DNA from: Burkholderiales bacterium
GTDB lineage: Bacteria > Pseudomonadota > Gammaproteobacteria > Burkholderiales > Burkholderiaceae_D
Direction: 5' to 3'
Length of the DNA: 64,000 nucleotides
Assembly: GCA_016177875.1 (NCBI GenBank)
Contig: JACOUL010000024.1
Coordinates: 1 to 64,000, forward strand
In this document: piece by piece, positions 31,809-39,079 of the stretch
How positions within the stretch are numbered: position 1 is the first letter of the stretch
Layout of the letters: every line of letters starts with the position of its first letter
Position numbers and translations under genes: made by a program
The notes under the pieces: model-generated
Databases searched by the model: none
What the model was told of the DNA's origin: nothing
Seen by the model: only the letters and a program-made list of their open reading frames with translations

Positions 31809-32852
31809 GCGCGGTTGACGAAAGCGCTTGATCTTGCGGATGGCGACTACACCGGCGCCAAGAAAAATCCACAGCGGCCACATCGACGCAAGTTCCACGA
31901 ATAAATCCAAGGCGCTATTCCAGCCGTCGCGCAAGGCTAAAGCCATCCGGCTGCCGAAACTCGGGCGGCTTTGATGAAACAGTTCATCGATGTCCACCAC
32001 TTCCGTTTGACGCACATTGGGCAGCTGATAAAGCGAGAAACGGATCGTGCTGAACGCGATTTGATCTTCGAACTGTTTTTGCATAATGCGTGCATTGTCG
32101 CGCGCGGCTTTTTCCTCGTTGCGGCTATTGATCACATCGGCTTTTTGGTAGAGCTTGCCGTTTTCTTTATTGAGCTGACCGAGCTCTTCCTGCGCTTCCT
32201 GATTGCGTTTGTATTCGAGTTGCTGACGAAGTAAATCGAATTGCGCATCACGCGCATCGAAGTTGCGCTGATCGAGGAAGGCGACTTGGCCGGCGATCGA
32301 GCGCAGAAAGTCTTGCGTCTTATTGCTCGGCACGCGCACGACTAATTCGCCGTTCACGACAAATTCCGCCAATTCCATTACTTTTCCGTCACCGATAGGG
32401 CGGCGCTGCGTGCGCTGCACGTTTGAGGTGATGTCATTTTTGATGACGAAACCACCCTGGCCGGCAACGGCGTCTTCGATCGCCAGCGCCGATTGATACA
32501 CATCCTTGACACGGAAATGCGCATGCGCGGTGCGAATGAATTTGCGCTCGCCGTCAATGAATGAGGGCGCTGCGGCGCTGGAAGTCAATTGTGCCGTGGT
32601 GTTGACTGAACTGGCGTCCGCGGCTGCGTTGCGGCCATCAACTTCGGCAAGTTTCTGGAGTGAGCTGTCGGCCTTTGCTCGCGCAGCGGGCGCTTGCGGA
32701 GGCGGAGCCGGCATAGCCGATGTGCCGGCGGCCTCTGTCTTCGGCGCGCGAGCTGCTTCCATCGGCATCGCTTCTTTTTTTCCGCAGGCGGTGAATGCGG
32801 TGACGAGCGCGATGCACAGTACGGTGCGCGCAAAGTATTTTTTCGATTGCAT
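31776..32852 (-). CDS. DUF4349 lipoprotein
   Basis: 358 residues. Signal peptide with lipobox FTAC (Cys about 23), then an Ala/Pro-rich linker, a DUF4349 domain (about 105-290; FIRTAHAHFRVKDVYQSALAIEDAVAGQGGFV and VVRVPSNKTQDFLRSI) with a central coiled coil (LLRQQLEYKRNQEAQEELGQL), and one transmembrane helix near the C-terminus. Such proteins occur in diverse bacteria with unknown role. The start sits just after the reverse side of a GGAGGGAGAAAC sequence on the minus strand. Confidence 0.85.
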   Translation of the reverse strand: MQSKKYFARTVLCIALVTAFTACGKKEAMPMEAARAPKTEAAGTSAMPAPPPQAPAARAKADSSLQKLAEVDGRNAAADASSVNTTAQLTSSAAAPSFIDGERKFIRTAHAHFRVKDVYQSALAIEDAVAGQGGFVIKNDITSNVQRTQRRPIGDGKVMELAEFVVNGELVVRVPSNKTQDFLRSIAGQVAFLDQRNFDARDAQFDLLRQQLEYKRNQEAQEELGQLNKENGKLYQKADVINSRNEEKAARDNARIMQKQFEDQIAFSTIRFSLYQLPNVRQTEVVDIDELFHQSRPSFGSRMALALRDGWNSALDLFVELASMWPLWIFLGAGVVAIRKIKRFRQPRSSESVDKAAA

Positions 32853-32947
32853 GGTGTTTCTCCCTCCTCAGTGTTCAAAAAAATGCTGCGTTTAATTCTT
32901 AAACGCGCCGGAGGGAGAAACGGGGTTGTGCCGCGAAAAAGAAAATA

Positions 32948-33106
32948 TTAATCCGCGTCGACGCAGAATTGGCCGTCTTCATAAGTGACGGATGTGGATT
33001 CGGCCGGCGGGGCATAAGCCTCGTTCCAATCGTAGAGCGCGACCGGAAGATCGCCGTGTTCGGCGATGAGAATTTCTAACTTTTCGATGAGTTCAGATGC
33101 GAGCAT
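32948..33106 (-). CDS. 52-residue acidic small protein
   Basis: A 52-residue frame (MLASELIEKLEIL ... YEDGQFCVDAD), too short for most gene finders. AGAGGAATAAAC precedes the ATG. The N-terminal SELIEKLE helix and the end VTYEDGQF resemble small proteins of phage or unknown origin. Acidic, soluble; function unknown. It lies 30 bases downstream of the anti-sigma-like gene, possibly in its transcript. Confidence 0.5.
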   Translation of the reverse strand: MLASELIEKLEILIAEHGDLPVALYDWNEAYAPPAESTSVTYEDGQFCVDAD

Positions 33107-33136
33107 GTTTATTCCTCTCTCATTTTAAAATTGTGA

Positions 33137-34147
33137 TTATTTTTTCAGGGCTTCCATTTGCTCCGAAAACTCTTTGCGCACTTGGTAGTCGGGATAAGCC
33201 TTACGGAACTTGGCCCATTCTTCCAGTGCTTCTTTTTTTCGCTCGTCCTTCATCAGCTTTTCAATGCGGGCCAGCCACGCTTGCGGCGGCTCGGGCATGG
33301 TGTTGGCATCCTGCGCTCCTTGCATGTTATACGCCCGCGCCATCGGTGCTGCGGCGGGTGCCGGAGCAGCAGCTTTCCTTGCTTCACGGGGGGCTGCCTC
33401 CATCAGATTGGCATTCGCGTCGGCGGATTTTTGTTTGGCGAGCGCATCGGTTTCCGCGCGCGCTGCTTGGCCCGATGCGGCGGCGCCTATTTGCCCCGCG
33501 GGTGCGGCAGCCGCAACAGGTGGCGGCGGAGGCGGGGCAGCCGGGGCTTCTGCCGAAACGGGCGCCGATGCTGTCGCAGATGGTATTGCAGGCGCTTGCG
33601 CAACGGCTTCTTGCTTGAATCGTTGCACAGGTTGGGCGGGCACGGCTTTCGCCGCTTCCGACGAGGCTTTGTCCTTTTTTTCAGCTTGCTCTTTTAGCTG
33701 CGCTTGCGTCTGCGGCGCGGGCGTCGGCGCAGTTGCGGCCGGTGCTTCTTCAGCTCTTGGCTGCGAGGCGCCGGCTGTCGCTTGCGGCGCCGCATCCGAC
33801 AGGATTTCTTCGCCTTTATGTGCTGGGAACAATAATGCATCCCAGCCGATCATATGCACGCCGAGAATCACGGTCGCTGCTAAGGCCAGCGGCACTTTCC
33901 AGCGCAAGACAAAATTGGGGCGTTTGGCATGGCTTGTGCCCGGCATACGCGGATCATTGGCCGCCTTGGGCACATCGGCGTCCGGCGCTCGCAAAGCGGC
34001 TTCGGCTCGCGCAAGAATGGCAGCATCGAGCTCGGCTGAAGGCGCCGGCTGCGGCACGGCGCGCAACAAGTCGGCCAGCTCGCCTCGGCCTTGCAGCAGG
34101 GCGTCGAACTCGGCGTCGCTCATATCCTGGGTGTCTTTGGTAGTCAT
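33137..34147 (-). CDS. membrane anti-sigma-factor-like protein, Ala/Pro-rich
   Basis: 336 residues. The N-terminal cytoplasmic part (about 1-75, MSDAEFDALLQGRGELADLL and DAAILARAEAALR) precedes one transmembrane helix (VPLALAATVILGVHMIGWDALL, about 82-103); the periplasmic part is a long Ala/Pro/Gln/Lys-rich low-complexity region ending in a helical MPEPPQAWLARIEKLMKDERKKEALEEW segment. It is coupled to an ECF sigma gene by a 4-base ATGA overlap, hence the anti-sigma call; there is no ZAS Cys/His motif in the N-terminus, so the inhibition mechanism is not apparent. Confidence 0.7.
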   Translation of the reverse strand: MTTKDTQDMSDAEFDALLQGRGELADLLRAVPQPAPSAELDAAILARAEAALRAPDADVPKAANDPRMPGTSHAKRPNFVLRWKVPLALAATVILGVHMIGWDALLFPAHKGEEILSDAAPQATAGASQPRAEEAPAATAPTPAPQTQAQLKEQAEKKDKASSEAAKAVPAQPVQRFKQEAVAQAPAIPSATASAPVSAEAPAAPPPPPPVAAAAPAGQIGAAASGQAARAETDALAKQKSADANANLMEAAPREARKAAAPAPAAAPMARAYNMQGAQDANTMPEPPQAWLARIEKLMKDERKKEALEEWAKFRKAYPDYQVRKEFSEQMEALKK

Positions 34148-34731
34148 GCCAGTTCACCTCGCGCAGTCAGGGATTGCAATTGCGCGCGCAGTTTTTGCAT
34201 CGCATAGCGTAATCGGCTCTTGACCGTTTCCATCGAAACATCGGTGACCGAGGCAATTTCATCGAGGCTCATGCCGTTGAATTGCTGCAGAACCAGCGCT
34301 TCTTTTTGCTCGGCGGGAAGCGAGCGGATTGCTGCATGCAGCTGCGCAAATTGCTGCTTTTTCTCCAGGCTGGTTTCCGGCGACGCTGCTTCTTCGTCGG
34401 TCAATTGTTCAAGAGGATCTTGCCCCTCGTCGCCGTTCAGCTCCGCCGTCGATTGGGCTTCTTTCAAGCGCAGCAGATCGATCAAGCGATTGCGCGCGAT
34501 TTGATACAGGTAGGTGCGAAACGCCGCTTGCGGCTGGTAGCCGGCGCGCGCGCTATGCAAGCTCGCCCACGCGTCTTGCACGATTTCATCCACCCAATCG
34601 CGGCGCGGCGAACGCCAGGCGATGAAGCGGTACAAGCCCTGGCTATGGCGGCGATACAGCTCTTTAAACGCGAGCAGATCGCCGCCGCGGTATAGCAGCA
34701 TCAAGGCTTCATCGGTGGGCGGGACAGACAT
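34144..34731 (-). CDS. ECF-type RNA polymerase sigma factor
   Basis: 195 residues with sigma region 2 (LYRRHSQGLYRFIAWRS, then DWVDEIVQDAWASL and YLYQIARNRLIDLLR) and region 4 (SLPAEQKEALVLQQFNGMSLDEIA followed by SMETVKSRLRYAMQKLR), the extracytoplasmic-function layout. It directs polymerase to a small regulon that probably includes its own operon. The start at 34731 is typical for the family; an ATG at 34785 with AGGGTGA upstream would add 18 residues. The gene lies between a secreted beta-propeller protein (upstream) and its anti-sigma-like partner (4-base overlap). Confidence 0.9.
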   Translation of the reverse strand: MSVPPTDEALMLLYRGGDLLAFKELYRRHSQGLYRFIAWRSPRRDWVDEIVQDAWASLHSARAGYQPQAAFRTYLYQIARNRLIDLLRLKEAQSTAELNGDEGQDPLEQLTDEEAASPETSLEKKQQFAQLHAAIRSLPAEQKEALVLQQFNGMSLDEIASVTDVSMETVKSRLRYAMQKLRAQLQSLTARGELA

Positions 34732-34801
34732 GCAGCGCAGTTTAGCGGAGAAGCTCTCCTGCGACAATGCAAGCACGGCTGCCATGGCGTCACCCTATGC
34801 A

Positions 34802-36742
34802 TTATCGAACGATGCTTGCCGAAATCGGGCCGAAATTGATGCGCTGCGTTTCGGTAATCTGTTCGCCCTTTACTTTGCCTTCGACCAACTCATAGCCCAT
34901 CAGAGCGAACACCCGGCCGCGCAAAAAGAGCGGGCGCGAGTTGCCATACCAATCCACGCAAGAAGCGCGGCACATGTCGTTTACCTGGCCGCCTTGCGCA
35001 GCGAGCGAGCCGAGCTCGGAGAGCTTGAGCGATTTCTCGCGCAAGAACAGCACCGATGCCGACGAGCCGCGCAATTGCCGATAGCCGGGTTCGGTGCCAT
35101 GCATGATGGGCAAGCCGATCATGCCTTGGTTGCCGCTTTCTTGTTTGTAGAAAAAGCCGTGGCTGCGGGTTTCGCCTTGCGACGCGTTTTCGCGGATATA
35201 GCGGTGGGCAATGATGGCTTCCTCATCCAAGGCCACACTGGTGAAGTGCAAGTCCTTGCCGTTACTGCCGATGACGACGGCATTGTTGCCCAAGGCCTCG
35301 ATGCGATCCACGCCGTGCGGCAAACCCAGCGCTTGCGCCTCATCCGGCGTATCCCAGCGCACGGCATACACGCGTCGGCGTGCATCATTCTTGGGATAGC
35401 CCCAACCTGCGCCGCTGCCATATAGCAGGTAGGAACCGATGAATCGATTTTGTAAGGCGTAACCGCCGGCGCTGGGCACAGGCTTGTAGCTGGATGACGG
35501 CGCGCTGTCGCGGCCGTCGGAAAACAGATCGAGCGGCACGCGCATCAACGCCAGATCGCCGGCGCCGCGCTCGGCGGCCCACATGCCGTCGCCTTTGCCG
35601 TTGGCGCGCACCAGCACGTTCAAGTGGCGGTCCGGGCTTTCCAGGAAAGAGAATTGATCGATCGGCGAACCGGCGACTTTCAATGCGCTGGGCGCCTTGC
35701 CGTCGAGCGGAATGCGGAATACGCCGGACTTGGAACGATATTCATTGCCGATATACGATTGCGTGGTGGTCCACACATACACCGATTCGCCGGACACATA
35801 AAACACGCGCCCGCTCGGGCCGAGCACCGCGGTCGCTTCGCAGGTCATCTCGCGTTTGGCGAGATCGCACACGGAGACGGTATGCAGCGAAATTCCCATG
35901 TTCGGATCAAGCGGCTCGTCCGTGCGGTAAATGCGTGTGGCAGGCGCGATGCGCTTGAAGTCGGTCGCCGTGGCGTTCGGCCGCCATTTGCGTACGGCAG
36001 GGAAAGAGGCGAAGGGATCGGGTTGCCAGAGATTGATATACAGCGGTGTGTAGAAAACCAGTTTGCTGCCGATCAGGCGGCTGGCGTAATTGCGCGACGA
36101 GTAGTAATCGTTGGAGCGCATATGGTAAGTCGCGCGGTAGCTGAGATTGCCGCCATCGTCGATATCGAACAAGCCGATTTCGGTGCCGCCGCGGCTATAG
36201 CTGTAACCGATCACGACGATGGTATTGTCGGAGACCAGCATCTCGTCATACCAGGCGCCGGCGGGATCGGCATCGGGCGCGTAGGCGTCTACCGTCGAGA
36301 TCGGTTTCAAGTTGCCGCGATTGATGTCGACGGTGAATAAGCGCCCGCGCCGCAGCACGACCAGGTGATTGCCGTGCAGCTTAACGATGCCGCCTTCATC
36401 CACGCCCGCGGTCTGGGTGTTGGTCACCGACTCTTCCGCCTTGGCCAAGGATTTGGCTGCGCCGGCGGCCGGCGCGGGACTCGGCGCCGCTGTCATGGGA
36501 GCAGATTGCGGCGCAGCGTCGGCCAAGGCGCCTACAGCGCCCGACGGCGCGTATTTCGAGCGCCTTTCATTGCGCTGCATGGTTTCCGCCATGGTTTTGA
36601 ACAAATCGCGCAGTTCTGCTTCGCTGGAAAACGCGGTGAGTGTTTTTTTGCGCGGCTGTTCGAGGGCAGCGGCAGGGTCGGCAATGCTCAGTGCGCCGGC
36701 AAACAGCGCCAATGCAAACACAGGCAGGAGTGATGTGGACAT
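34802..36742 (-). CDS. secreted Beta_propel-domain protein
   Basis: 646 residues. Sec signal peptide (about 1-26, ending AAALEQP). The region from about 105 matches the bacterial Beta_propeller (PF09826-like) family: AGVDEGGIVKLHGNHLVVLRRGRLFTVDI, then repeated blades with DNTIVVIGYSYSRGG and ALGNNAVVIGSNGKDL. Two short helical N-terminal stretches precede it. Family proteins are secreted beta-propellers of unknown role, often with a PadR- or sigma-type regulator. It heads the sigma/anti-sigma operon, with 16-70 bases to the sigma start. Confidence 0.82.
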   Translation of the reverse strand: MSTSLLPVFALALFAGALSIADPAAALEQPRKKTLTAFSSEAELRDLFKTMAETMQRNERRSKYAPSGAVGALADAAPQSAPMTAAPSPAPAAGAAKSLAKAEESVTNTQTAGVDEGGIVKLHGNHLVVLRRGRLFTVDINRGNLKPISTVDAYAPDADPAGAWYDEMLVSDNTIVVIGYSYSRGGTEIGLFDIDDGGNLSYRATYHMRSNDYYSSRNYASRLIGSKLVFYTPLYINLWQPDPFASFPAVRKWRPNATATDFKRIAPATRIYRTDEPLDPNMGISLHTVSVCDLAKREMTCEATAVLGPSGRVFYVSGESVYVWTTTQSYIGNEYRSKSGVFRIPLDGKAPSALKVAGSPIDQFSFLESPDRHLNVLVRANGKGDGMWAAERGAGDLALMRVPLDLFSDGRDSAPSSSYKPVPSAGGYALQNRFIGSYLLYGSGAGWGYPKNDARRRVYAVRWDTPDEAQALGLPHGVDRIEALGNNAVVIGSNGKDLHFTSVALDEEAIIAHRYIRENASQGETRSHGFFYKQESGNQGMIGLPIMHGTEPGYRQLRGSSASVLFLREKSLKLSELGSLAAQGGQVNDMCRASCVDWYGNSRPLFLRGRVFALMGYELVEGKVKGEQITETQRINFGPISASIVR

Positions 36743-36795
36743 AGATGGGCCTCTTCTTCAAAAATGATTCGGTATGAACAGGGAGTCAGGTAGCG

Positions 36796-36816
36796 CTTGC
36801 ACGTTTTCAGTGCAAG
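36796..36816. repeat. inverted repeat upstream of the beta-propeller operon
   Basis: CTTGCAC and GTGCAAG are perfect 7-bp arms around a 7-base spacer, 54 bases ahead of the beta-propeller start codon. It could be an operator or the stem of a 5' leader. Confidence 0.4.
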
Positions 36817-36904
36817 ATTCGCCTCCATTGAAGAGTGAAACGAATGGTGGCGCAAAAAGGGGTTAATCACCTCAAATATTTCATGCGCGGAAAGACGTTC
36901 TCGC

Positions 36905-36910
36905 TATAAT
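36905..36910 (+). promoter_or_regulatory. consensus -10 element ahead of the NOX-like gene
   Basis: A perfect TATAAT lies 47 bases before the ATG at 36958. The corresponding -35 region is poor, so an activator or alternative promoter type may be involved. Confidence 0.4.
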
Positions 36911-36957
36911 TTCTTCACCGCGATGCAATTTCGCTAATTTCTTTGGGCGGCTATAGG

Positions 36958-38967
36958 ATGAAACTTCCTCAAGCGGCGCGGCCGCAGACTGCCGTAGCCG
37001 CGCAAAGAGAAGCCTCTCACAATCATCTGGGGCAAGTATTTTCCAACATTGCGGATGCCGAACGGCGCATTGATGCGGCCGGCCTGCAAGCGGCGCTGGA
37101 AATTAAGAACGATTATTTCGCGCAAAGAATTTTCGCCATTTTCGATCAGGCAGGGCAGGGTTACCTCACGGAAGAGGCGTTCATCAAGGCGATCGACAAG
37201 CTGGTTCACGGTAGCGATGACGACAAGCTGGAATTCGCGTTCCGCCTGCACGACGCGGACGGCGACGGTGCCTTGAGCAAAGACGACATCACACAATTTC
37301 TCAAGGCGAGCCGCGCCGAGAATCGTCTGAGTTTCCGTTCCGACCAAGTGGAGCAGCTCTTGGTCGAACTGCTGTTCAAGCAAAAGCGTAAAGCCGACGA
37401 CAAAGTGCCGTTCCAGGCGTTCAAGCGCATTCTTCGGGCACACCCCGGCATCGACGAGCAATTGACGCTCAGTGCAGTCGCCTGGCTGCAGCCGCAGCGC
37501 GCAACGCGCGGCGGCAAGTCGATCGACTTCTCCGCCATGCTGAAGAATGGCCGGCGCTATGTCGACAACAATCGTACCAAGCTCCTCTTCCTGTTGATAT
37601 ACATGGGAGTTAACGCCGCCTTGTTTGCCGGCGCATTTATCCATTACGGGAACAAGGGAGCGAATTTCTATGTGCAAATCGCCCGTGGATGCGGCGCCTG
37701 CCTCAATTTCAACGGCGCGCTGATCCTGGTGCCGATGCTGCGCCATACGCTCACGTGGTTGCGGCGTACCGATGTCCGGCATTTCGTTCCGCTCGATCAG
37801 AATATCGCTTTTCACAAGCTGGTCGGACTCACGATGTTTGCACTGTCGATCGTGCATACGGTTGCTCATCTTTTCAATTATTCGACTCTGCCCACATCGC
37901 TTGTACACAATCTTTTCTTGACGCGTGCCGGATTGACCGGCGTATTGCTGCTATTGATATTTGCGGCAATGGGATATTGCGAAAGCAAGCGCGGCAAGCA
38001 CTTCGAGCTGTTTTATTTTTCGCATCTGGCGTTTATCGCTTGGTTCATATTGGCGCTGATACACGGCCCGGTTTTCTGGAAATGGGCCTTGCTGCCGATC
38101 ATTGCTTATTGCATCGAGCGCTGGGTGCGATTTCACGCGACGAAAACGCCTTCGATGATTGAAAACGTCGTGCTTTTCCCTTCGCGCGTAACGAATCTGC
38201 AGATTGCGCGCCCCGCCGGGTTCGACTATCGCCCTGGCGACTACGTATTCATCAAGATCCCGGTGATTTCGCGATTCGAATGGCATCCGTTTACGATCAG
38301 CAGCGGCCCGGAAGACCCACATACCATCGGCGTTCATATTCGTAATAGCGGCAACTGGACCAATACGCTGTATGAGTACTTTACGCGCCATCCGATGCAA
38401 AGCGATGGCGCCAAAATTCCTATCTACCTAGACGGGCCTTACGGTGCGCCGAGCAGTCAATCGCTCGACTCAAAGATTGCGGTTTTGATCGGCGCCGGCA
38501 TCGGTGTGACCCCTTGCGCGTCGATTTTGCAAAGCATCCTGCATCAGCACCAAAGCAAAAGCGGCAGAGGCGGCGCGTTAAAGCGCGTTCACTTTTTCTG
38601 GTTGAACCGCGATCAGCAATCGTTCGAATGGTTTGTCGAATTATTGCGGGAGTTGGAAAGCCAGGACATCGAGGATTTTTTGGACATCAATATCTACATG
38701 ACGGGTGCCAAGCCAGACATGAAAAACAGCACTTTGAATATCGCCATGGGCCTTTTGCATCGCCGGCTGAAGTTGGATCTTTTAACTGGCTTGCAGGCGC
38801 GGACCAACATGGGACATCCGAAATGGGAAAAAATATTTGAAGAGCTGGCGCAGCGTTATCGCGGCCACACAGTCGATGTCTATTTTTGCGGACCGCCCGG
38901 CCTGTCTGCCACCCTCAAGCGACATGCCCATCAAGTCGGATTTAAGTACCATAAAGAAAATTTCTGA
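36958..38967 (+). CDS. NOX5-like NADPH oxidase with EF-hands
   Basis: 669 residues with the complete architecture of a calcium-regulated NADPH oxidase. N-terminal EF-hand region: loop 63-74 (degenerate) and 99-110 (DADGDGALSKDD, canonical). Six-helix ferric-reductase membrane domain with heme-ligand pairs His286/His300 (14 apart) and His356/His369 (13 apart), the spacing of the NOX family. Dehydrogenase part: FAD motif HPFTISSGP (443-451), LDGPYG (491-496), NADPH motif GAGIGVTPCASIL (512-524), FFWLNRD-QSFEWF (about 546-559), TGLQARTNMGHPKWEKIF, CGPPGLS and the terminal KENF with Phe at the end. It would pass electrons from cytoplasmic NADPH through FAD and two hemes to oxygen on the outer face, giving superoxide, or to ferric iron. 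The ATG at 36958 is taken as start. It stands alone, before a secreted BNR protein. Confidence 0.92.
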   Translation: MKLPQAARPQTAVAAQREASHNHLGQVFSNIADAERRIDAAGLQAALEIKNDYFAQRIFAIFDQAGQGYLTEEAFIKAIDKLVHGSDDDKLEFAFRLHDADGDGALSKDDITQFLKASRAENRLSFRSDQVEQLLVELLFKQKRKADDKVPFQAFKRILRAHPGIDEQLTLSAVAWLQPQRATRGGKSIDFSAMLKNGRRYVDNNRTKLLFLLIYMGVNAALFAGAFIHYGNKGANFYVQIARGCGACLNFNGALILVPMLRHTLTWLRRTDVRHFVPLDQNIAFHKLVGLTMFALSIVHTVAHLFNYSTLPTSLVHNLFLTRAGLTGVLLLLIFAAMGYCESKRGKHFELFYFSHLAFIAWFILALIHGPVFWKWALLPIIAYCIERWVRFHATKTPSMIENVVLFPSRVTNLQIARPAGFDYRPGDYVFIKIPVISRFEWHPFTISSGPEDPHTIGVHIRNSGNWTNTLYEYFTRHPMQSDGAKIPIYLDGPYGAPSSQSLDSKIAVLIGAGIGVTPCASILQSILHQHQSKSGRGGALKRVHFFWLNRDQQSFEWFVELLRELESQDIEDFLDINIYMTGAKPDMKNSTLNIAMGLLHRRLKLDLLTGLQARTNMGHPKWEKIFEELAQRYRGHTVDVYFCGPPGLSATLKRHAHQVGFKYHKENF

Positions 38968-39079
38968 CGCAAAGTTGTTCAATTATTAATTTCTGTTATA
39001 TCTGGTATAACGAAGAAAAATCATGTAATTTTTGCAACGCAGCATAATGCCTACATTCACTATTCCAATGTGGGCAAAC

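Noticed and set aside
33210..34223. 337-codon plus-strand frame antisense to the anti-sigma-like gene
   Set aside because: Mirror of an Ala/Pro-rich gene on the other strand; low-complexity translation with no start signal or family features.
36934..37908. 324-codon minus-strand frame antisense to the NOX-like gene
   Set aside because: The opposite strand encodes conserved EF-hand and heme-domain residues; the antisense translation is not protein-like.
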